Assembly (NCBI GenBank): GCA_019749875.1
Contig: JAIEPK010000415.1
Location: 1-47,316, forward strand
Direction of reading: 5' to 3'
DNA length: 47,316 nucleotides
Source of the DNA: Candidatus Binatia bacterium
GTDB lineage: Bacteria; Desulfobacterota; Binatia; UBA12015
The translations under genes were made by a program, and so were the position numbers. Shown piece by piece: positions 42,066-47,316 of this stretch. Each line of letters begins with the position of its first letter. The stretch's first letter is position 1. Under the pieces are notes generated by a model. That model had not been told where the DNA came from, did no database searches, and worked only from the letters and a program-made list of their open reading frames with translations.

Positions 42066-43153
42066 TGCGCTTCACCGCTCACCAATCCAACGCCGACGAG
42101 CGAGGCTTTGCGCTCGTCATCGTGATGTGGCTCTTCACGGTGCTGTTCGTGCTCGGCACGGAGTTCGCGCAGTCGATGCGTCAGGACGCGACCGCCACGA
42201 AGAACTTTGCAGACGAGACGCAGAGCTATTATCTAGCGACAGCCGCGGCGAACCTGACGTTCTATCGAGCGATGCTCGATCGAGACCGAGGCGGACAGGG
42301 GCAGACGGTGGGGGGGGCCGGCAGGGTGGGACAGACCGGCAAGGCGGATCAGAAGGCCGGCAAGCCGCCGATGCAGGGCCTCGACACGGAGGGCCAGGGT
42401 CCGCTGGTCAGCCGCGACGGCCAGTGGCACCAGGTGGAGCTCTGGGGTGCGCCGGTGATGGTCCGGGTGACGGACGAGGGCGGCAAGATCCCGATCAACT
42501 TCGGCGACGGCGAGTACGATTCGAAGCTCTACCCGCTCTTGGTCCACGTCCTGGGCAACATGAACGTCCCGTCGGACACCGCATCGGCGATCGCCGACGC
42601 GATCATCGACTGGGAAGACGACGACGACGAGCATCGCGTCAACGGTGCCGAGAGCGACTACTACATGGGACTCCCGACTCCGTATCCCGCGAAGAACAAG
42701 CGTCTCGACTCGCTCGAGGAGCTCTTGTTCGTGAAGGGCGTGACTCCCGAGCTGTTCAACGGCGGCACCGACGAGCACCCGATCGGACTGCGCGACGTCT
42801 TTTCGATCTTCAACACCAACGGCGAGGTCAACCTGCGCTACGCGACCAGCGAGGTGAAGCAGGTTCTTCTCGGCCTCACCAAGAAGGAGCTGGACGACCT
42901 CGAGCAGGACTCGAACAACGCCGTACCGCTCATGACGCGCTACGAGAGCCGCTTGCCCATCGAGCTGCAGGGCGGCAACCTCATGTCCGAGACGGAGACC
43001 GAAGGCTCCATCCTGTTCGTCGAAGCGCAGGCGCAGCTGCCGTCCGCGCGGGTCAAGGCGCACGTCGGTGCGGTGATCGACATCGAGGACTCGAGCGAGG
43101 GCATCGTGGTCTATCGCTGGATGGACCAGATGGCGGTGGTGGAGACCTCGTGA
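42065..43153 (+). CDS. gspK: Type II secretion pseudopilin GspK
   Basis: ERG|FALVIVMWLFTVLFVLGTEFAQSMRQDATATKNFADETQSYYLA; lacks Glu at +5 as expected for GspK. Confidence 0.88.
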   Translation: MRFTAHQSNADERGFALVIVMWLFTVLFVLGTEFAQSMRQDATATKNFADETQSYYLATAAANLTFYRAMLDRDRGGQGQTVGGAGRVGQTGKADQKAGKPPMQGLDTEGQGPLVSRDGQWHQVELWGAPVMVRVTDEGGKIPINFGDGEYDSKLYPLLVHVLGNMNVPSDTASAIADAIIDWEDDDDEHRVNGAESDYYMGLPTPYPAKNKRLDSLEELLFVKGVTPELFNGGTDEHPIGLRDVFSIFNTNGEVNLRYATSEVKQVLLGLTKKELDDLEQDSNNAVPLMTRYESRLPIELQGGNLMSETETEGSILFVEAQAQLPSARVKAHVGAVIDIEDSSEGIVVYRWMDQMAVVETS

Positions 43154-44583
43154 GCACGTCGTCGACCACCCGCCTCTTCCAGCGCACGGCCCGGCTCGAC
43201 TTCCTGCACGGCCTCGGCATCGCGATCCAGCAGCGCAGCGTCGCGATGGTGCACCTGCAGAAGCGCCTCGCGTCGGTCTCCCTGCTGCACCACCGCGTGC
43301 TGCCCCTGCCGCCGCCGGTCGAAGCCGACCAGCGTCGCACGGCACTCGCCGCCGCCGTGGCGGGCTTCGTCGCCGAGCACTCGCTCGATGCCGACCGTAC
43401 CTTCGTCACGCTGCCGCGTGCGAGTGCCCTCCTGTCCCGGCTGTCGCTGCCGGCCGCGGCGAAGGGGGATCTCCAGCAGGTGCTCGAGTTCGAGATCGAT
43501 CGGCTGCTGCCGCTGTCGCGCGACGAGATCTACTACGACACGATCGTTCGCGAGGCGGGCGGCAAGCTCGACGTGCTGGTCGTCAGCGTGCCGCGCCGCG
43601 TGGTCGCAGAGGTCCTGTCCGCGCTCGAACAGGCGAACGTGGGTGCGCGCAGCGTCGCGATCGGCCCGGCGGCCGTCTTCGACTTCCTGACCTACACCGC
43701 CCCGGCCGACGACGAGCACGCGGTCGCGCTGGTCGAGGAGGACGGGGCGGTCGAGTTCGACTACGTCGCGCGCGGAACGTTGATCGCGAGCCACCTGGTG
43801 CGCGGCGAGGAGGTCGCCTCGCAGGCACAGATCAGCCGCCTCGTCAGCCAGGAGTCGATGGCCGCCGGCGGCGCGCCCGGGGCCGTGAAGGTCTACGCGT
43901 GGCGCGCGCCCAACGCTGACGACGCAGCGCCCGTGCTCGCCCCCGAGCTGCTCGCTTCCGGAGCCGACCTCGTGCAGCGCGCGACGGCCGCCATGTCCGT
44001 GCCGGACGACTTCGCGACGGCGGCCACGCCGGCCCTCGTGCCGGCAATCGGTGCCGCCTTGGGCGCCGTGCGCGAGGGCAGCGCCGACGTCAACCTGTTG
44101 CCCACCGAGCAGCGTCGCAGCATGGAAGAGGGCGCACCGCTGCTGACGTTCCTGTGCGCAGCCGTGCTGCTGCTGGTGACGTCGGTGTGGATCGTGAGCG
44201 CGGTGGTGAAGGACCACCGCATCGCGAGCCAGCTGCACCGGGATCTCGCCGATCTCGAGCCCACCATGCGACAAGTTCACCGCAACGAGGAGGACGCGAA
44301 GGCGATCAACGAGAAGCTGCGCATCCTCACCCAGGGCGACCGCCGCCGCATCGCGCTCATCCTCAAGGAGCTCTCGGAGGTCGTGCCCAAGGACGCGTAC
44401 TTGACGACGTTCCGCTTCCGCAGCGGCAAGGTCGAGCTCGAAGGCTTCGCGAAGTCGGCATCGGATCTCGTGCCGATGCTCGAGCGCTCGCCGTACTTCA
44501 AGAACGCGCAGTTCACCTCGCCGGTGACCAAGGTGCAGGACAATCAAGAGCGCTTCTCGCTCGCGACGGAGATCGAGGAGTGA
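43150..44583 (+). CDS. gspL: Type II secretion protein GspL / PilM-PilN-like
   Basis: N-terminal actin-like part (LQQVLEFEIDRLLPLSRDEIYYDTIV), C-terminal TM plus PilN-like ILKELSEVVPKDAYLTTFRFRSGKVELEGFAKSASDL; in-frame GTG at 43150. Confidence 0.82.
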   Translation: MSTSSTTRLFQRTARLDFLHGLGIAIQQRSVAMVHLQKRLASVSLLHHRVLPLPPPVEADQRRTALAAAVAGFVAEHSLDADRTFVTLPRASALLSRLSLPAAAKGDLQQVLEFEIDRLLPLSRDEIYYDTIVREAGGKLDVLVVSVPRRVVAEVLSALEQANVGARSVAIGPAAVFDFLTYTAPADDEHAVALVEEDGAVEFDYVARGTLIASHLVRGEEVASQAQISRLVSQESMAAGGAPGAVKVYAWRAPNADDAAPVLAPELLASGADLVQRATAAMSVPDDFATAATPALVPAIGAALGAVREGSADVNLLPTEQRRSMEEGAPLLTFLCAAVLLLVTSVWIVSAVVKDHRIASQLHRDLADLEPTMRQVHRNEEDAKAINEKLRILTQGDRRRIALILKELSEVVPKDAYLTTFRFRSGKVELEGFAKSASDLVPMLERSPYFKNAQFTSPVTKVQDNQERFSLATEIEE

Positions 44584-44619
44584 GCCTGGTGCGCCTCGAA
44601 AGGATCGCGGGGTAGCGCC

Positions 44620-45438
44620 GTGCGCGATTTTCTCGCCAACCTGCTCGGCCGCCTGCGCGCGACCAATCGCCAGCAGCGCCTGTACCTCGCGCTCGGCGTG
44701 CTCCTGCTGCTGGTCGTGGGGCGGCTCGCGATCTCGTGGTTCCTCGATTTCCGCTCGGACCTCAAGGAAGACCTCCGTCTCACGGCGCAGCGGCTCGCGA
44801 CGGCGCAGCGGCTCGCGCAGCGCGCGCCGCAGACCAAGAAGGAGTTCGACGCGCTGCAGGCGCGCTATCAAGCGACCGTCGCCGAGCTGGTTCCGGGCGA
44901 CACGCCGACGCTCGCCGCGGCGGCGCTGCAGGATCGCGTTTCCGCGCTGGCGAGCGAGAAGAAGGTCAGCGTTCAGACCACCCAGGTGCTGAAGGACGAG
45001 GCGCTCGGCCCGTTCCGTCAAGTATCCCTGCGCATCACCGCGTCGGGGGAGCTGCACGACCTCGCCGACTTTCTCACCGCGCTCGAGTTCGGACCGCTGC
45101 GCGTGTCGATCCCCTTCATCGAGCTGTCACGCCGCGGCGCGATGGTGCGCAAGCAGGGAGTCGGGCGGACCGTCTCGGCGACGATCCAGGTCTCGGGGGT
45201 CGTCCAGGGAACCGCTCAGCTCGCCAGTGTGCAGAAGGTCGCGGCGAAGGGTGGTGAGGCTCCGGCGTCGGCTCCCGAGGCGGCAGCGCCAGCGGTTGCC
45301 CCGGGGTCGGGCGAGAGCGCACCGGCCGCCGCTCCGCCGGCGGGTCTCGGCCAGCGCTTGCCGCCGGCCGCCGAAGCCGACCGTCCGCCGGTTCCCGATG
45401 ATCCGCTCGGTACCAGCCAGATGGTGACGCCGCCGTGA
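44620..45438 (+). CDS. gspM: Type II secretion protein GspM
   Basis: Single N-terminal TM (YLALGVLLLLVVGRLAISW), coiled coil, ferredoxin-like HDLADFLTALEFGPLRVSIPFIELSR. Confidence 0.8.
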   Translation: MRDFLANLLGRLRATNRQQRLYLALGVLLLLVVGRLAISWFLDFRSDLKEDLRLTAQRLATAQRLAQRAPQTKKEFDALQARYQATVAELVPGDTPTLAAAALQDRVSALASEKKVSVQTTQVLKDEALGPFRQVSLRITASGELHDLADFLTALEFGPLRVSIPFIELSRRGAMVRKQGVGRTVSATIQVSGVVQGTAQLASVQKVAAKGGEAPASAPEAAAPAVAPGSGESAPAAAPPAGLGQRLPPAAEADRPPVPDDPLGTSQMVTPP

Positions 45439-46136
45439 AGCGCTTTCGGGTCCTGAACCTCATCCTGATCGCCCTGATCGGTCTCGCGACGTGGCGCACC
45501 GTGGAGGTGTGGCGTCGGATGCCGCCCGAGGTCGGCGATCAGGCAGCACCACCGGCGCAGCCTCTCGACACGGTGGGCGCGCCGGGCAAGCGTCCGGCGT
45601 TGCCGCAGCTGGTCACCAACATCACGGACAAGGATCTGTTCGACGTGTCGCGCCAGGCGCCGTCGGCCGCGTCCGGTCCGACCCCCGAGCAGACTCCGCC
45701 GCCGCCACCGCCGACGTTGAAGCTCGCAGGGGTCGTCTTCGTCGGTTCGCAGCACGAAGCGGTGTTCATCGACATCAGCCAGAACAACAAGCAGATCCGG
45801 ATGCGCGAGGGCGAAGAGATCGGCGGCTACAAGGTCGCCAAGATCAGCACGCAGCAAGTCTCTCTCGTCAGCGGCACCGGTGACGAGGTGAAGCTCGATC
45901 TGCTGCTCGAGACAGGCAAGGGACCCGGGCCGCGGCCCGCCGGTCCCGGCGGCGTTGCGCCGCCACCGCCGCACGGCAACCGTCCCGCGCAGCCGGGACA
46001 GGTCAACAATCCGCCGGGCGGCTTCGGGCCGCCGGGTGGTGCGACCGCGATGCAGCGCAACGATGCACGAGATCGCGCGCAGCGGGCGCGCGAGCGATTG
46101 AAGCGCTTGCGCGAGGAAGCAGCCACGAACCGATGA
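45435..46136 (+). CDS. gspC: Type II secretion GspC-like protein (HR domain)
   Basis: N-terminal TM, TPEQTPPPPPPTLKLAGVVFVGSQHEAVFIDISQNNKQIRMREGEEIGGYKVAKISTQQVSL (homology-region-like domain); position between gspM and gspD. Confidence 0.7.
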   Translation: MKRFRVLNLILIALIGLATWRTVEVWRRMPPEVGDQAAPPAQPLDTVGAPGKRPALPQLVTNITDKDLFDVSRQAPSAASGPTPEQTPPPPPPTLKLAGVVFVGSQHEAVFIDISQNNKQIRMREGEEIGGYKVAKISTQQVSLVSGTGDEVKLDLLLETGKGPGPRPAGPGGVAPPPPHGNRPAQPGQVNNPPGGFGPPGGATAMQRNDARDRAQRARERLKRLREEAATNR

Positions 46137-46201
46137 AGCCGATCCTCGATGGTCTTAAAAAGCTCCTCGTTCTCGGCTACACCGCGGGGCAGGGAGGGGG
46201 C

Positions 46202-47316
46202 ATGGTTTGTCACGCACCGCGTGAAGGGACTGCGCGCTCGCGGAGCCGCGGCGCCGACCGAGCTTTTCGCGCGGTTCTCGTGCTGGCCGTGCTGGGGCTG
46301 CTGGTCCTCCCTCGCGCGATCGATGCACAGACCGGCGCCGGCAATGGCAATGGCGCGCCCCCGCCGCCGCCCGCGCCTGCGGATGCGGCAGCGCCGGTAC
46401 CGGCACCTGAAGGACCCGGCGACGACGCGATCGTCCTGAACTTCGAAAAGGCGGACATTCGCGAGGTCGTGCACAGCCTCGCCGGCGCGCTCGGCATCAA
46501 CTACCTGCTCGATCCGCGCGTCGAGGGTCAGGTCACGATCCGCACCGCCCCGACCGGCAAGATCCCACGCAGCGATCTGTTCCCGATCTTCAACCAGATC
46601 CTGCGCAGCATCGGCATCGCCGCCGTCAAGGTCGGCGAGGTCTACAACATCATGCCGATCGCGGAGGCGAAGACGCGCGTCAACGCTTCGCCCGCGAACC
46701 TGCAGGGCATGAGCGCCGACGATCTGTTCGTCATCGAGCTGGTGCCCGTCAAGAACGTCGCCGCGCAGGAGATGGTGAACCTGCTTGAGCCGTTCATCAC
46801 GCCGGGTGGCGACGTCTACGCGTACCCGCGCGCCAACGTCCTGATCATCACCGACATCTCGACCAACGTCGACCGTCTGCGCGAGATGGTCGATCTGCTC
46901 GATCGCGACAGCTTCAAGCTGCTCAAGGCCAAGATCTTCAAGATCACGCACGCCAACATCGAAGACCTCGGTGCCGAGCTGCTGTCGGTGCTGGACACCT
47001 ACGGCATCACCGGCGAGGCGGCGCAGGAGCGCGGCGTCTACGTGATCCCGCTGCTGCGCCTGAACTCGATCGCGGTGCTCGCCTTCAACGACGAGATGTT
47101 CAAGGCGGTCGACTACTGGATGCGCCTGCTCGACGTCCCACCGGATGACGAGCTGACGCGGACGGTGCGCGTCTACAACGTCCAGAATGCGAAGGCGGCC
47201 GATCTCGCGATCGTGCTCAACGAGCTCTACGGCGGCGGCAGCGGCAGCAGCGGTGGTGGCCCGGGAGCGCCGCAGCGCGGCCAGCCCGGCTTCGGCGGCG
47301 CGGGTGCGGCGGGTGG
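46202..47316 (+). CDS. gspD: Type II secretion secretin GspD, N-terminal part (runs off window)
   Basis: In-frame ATG 46202, signal peptide-like VLVLAVLGLLVLPRAIDAQ, then IVLNFEKADIREVVHSLAGALGINYLLDPRVEGQVTIRT...FNQILRSIGIAAVKVG...NVLIITDISTNVDRLREMVDLLD; no stop in window, hence absent from ORF track. Confidence 0.92.
   Translation, partial: MVCHAPREGTARSRSRGADRAFRAVLVLAVLGLLVLPRAIDAQTGAGNGNGAPPPPPAPADAAAPVPAPEGPGDDAIVLNFEKADIREVVHSLAGALGINYLLDPRVEGQVTIRTAPTGKIPRSDLFPIFNQILRSIGIAAVKVGEVYNIMPIAEAKTRVNASPANLQGMSADDLFVIELVPVKNVAAQEMVNLLEPFITPGGDVYAYPRANVLIITDISTNVDRLREMVDLLDRDSFKLLKAKIFKITHANIEDLGAELLSVLDTYGITGEAAQERGVYVIPLLRLNSIAVLAFNDEMFKAVDYWMRLLDVPPDDELTRTVRVYNVQNAKAADLAIVLNELYGGGSGSSGGGPGAPQRGQPGFGGAGAAG

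Overview
High-GC bacterial chromosomal window. Nearly all genes are on the + strand; the exceptions are three minus-strand genes at 17.9-19.4, 24.3-25.0 and 30.0-32.1 kb. The taxon is not determined; gene content suggests a Gram-negative, Desulfobacterota/Binatota/Myxococcota-like organism (inference). Layout: (1) the end of a SPOR-domain protein, then trpE-trpG-trpD-trpC-trpF-trpB-trpA-accD-folC and lptD; (2) a family-2 glycosyltransferase, a probable internally deleted remnant of a mannose-6-phosphate-isomerase-type cupin, gmd and an rmd-like reductase; (3) gspE; (4) a ~21.6 kb envelope-glycan/secreted-protein block containing glycosyltransferases, a Wzt/Wzm ABC exporter, a second orphan Wzt-like ATPase with a C-terminal domain, a parvulin PPIase, an O-antigen ligase/polymerase, a DUF1573-like protein, a putative surface protein, a TP-linker secreted protein and an astacin-FG-GAP metalloprotease; (5) gspF-G-H-I-J-K-L-M-C-D, with gspD running off the window end and missing from the supplied ORF track. 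The most interesting points are the type II secretion locus split between gspE and gspF by a glycan/secreted-protein block, a surface-protein-like gene next to a polysaccharide ABC exporter, the decayed cupin beside gmd, two fused multi-domain glycosyltransferases, and an astacin zymogen with an FxGD latency motif. No tRNA, rRNA, CRISPR array or transposase was recognised. All calls come from reading the sequence; no database search was run.
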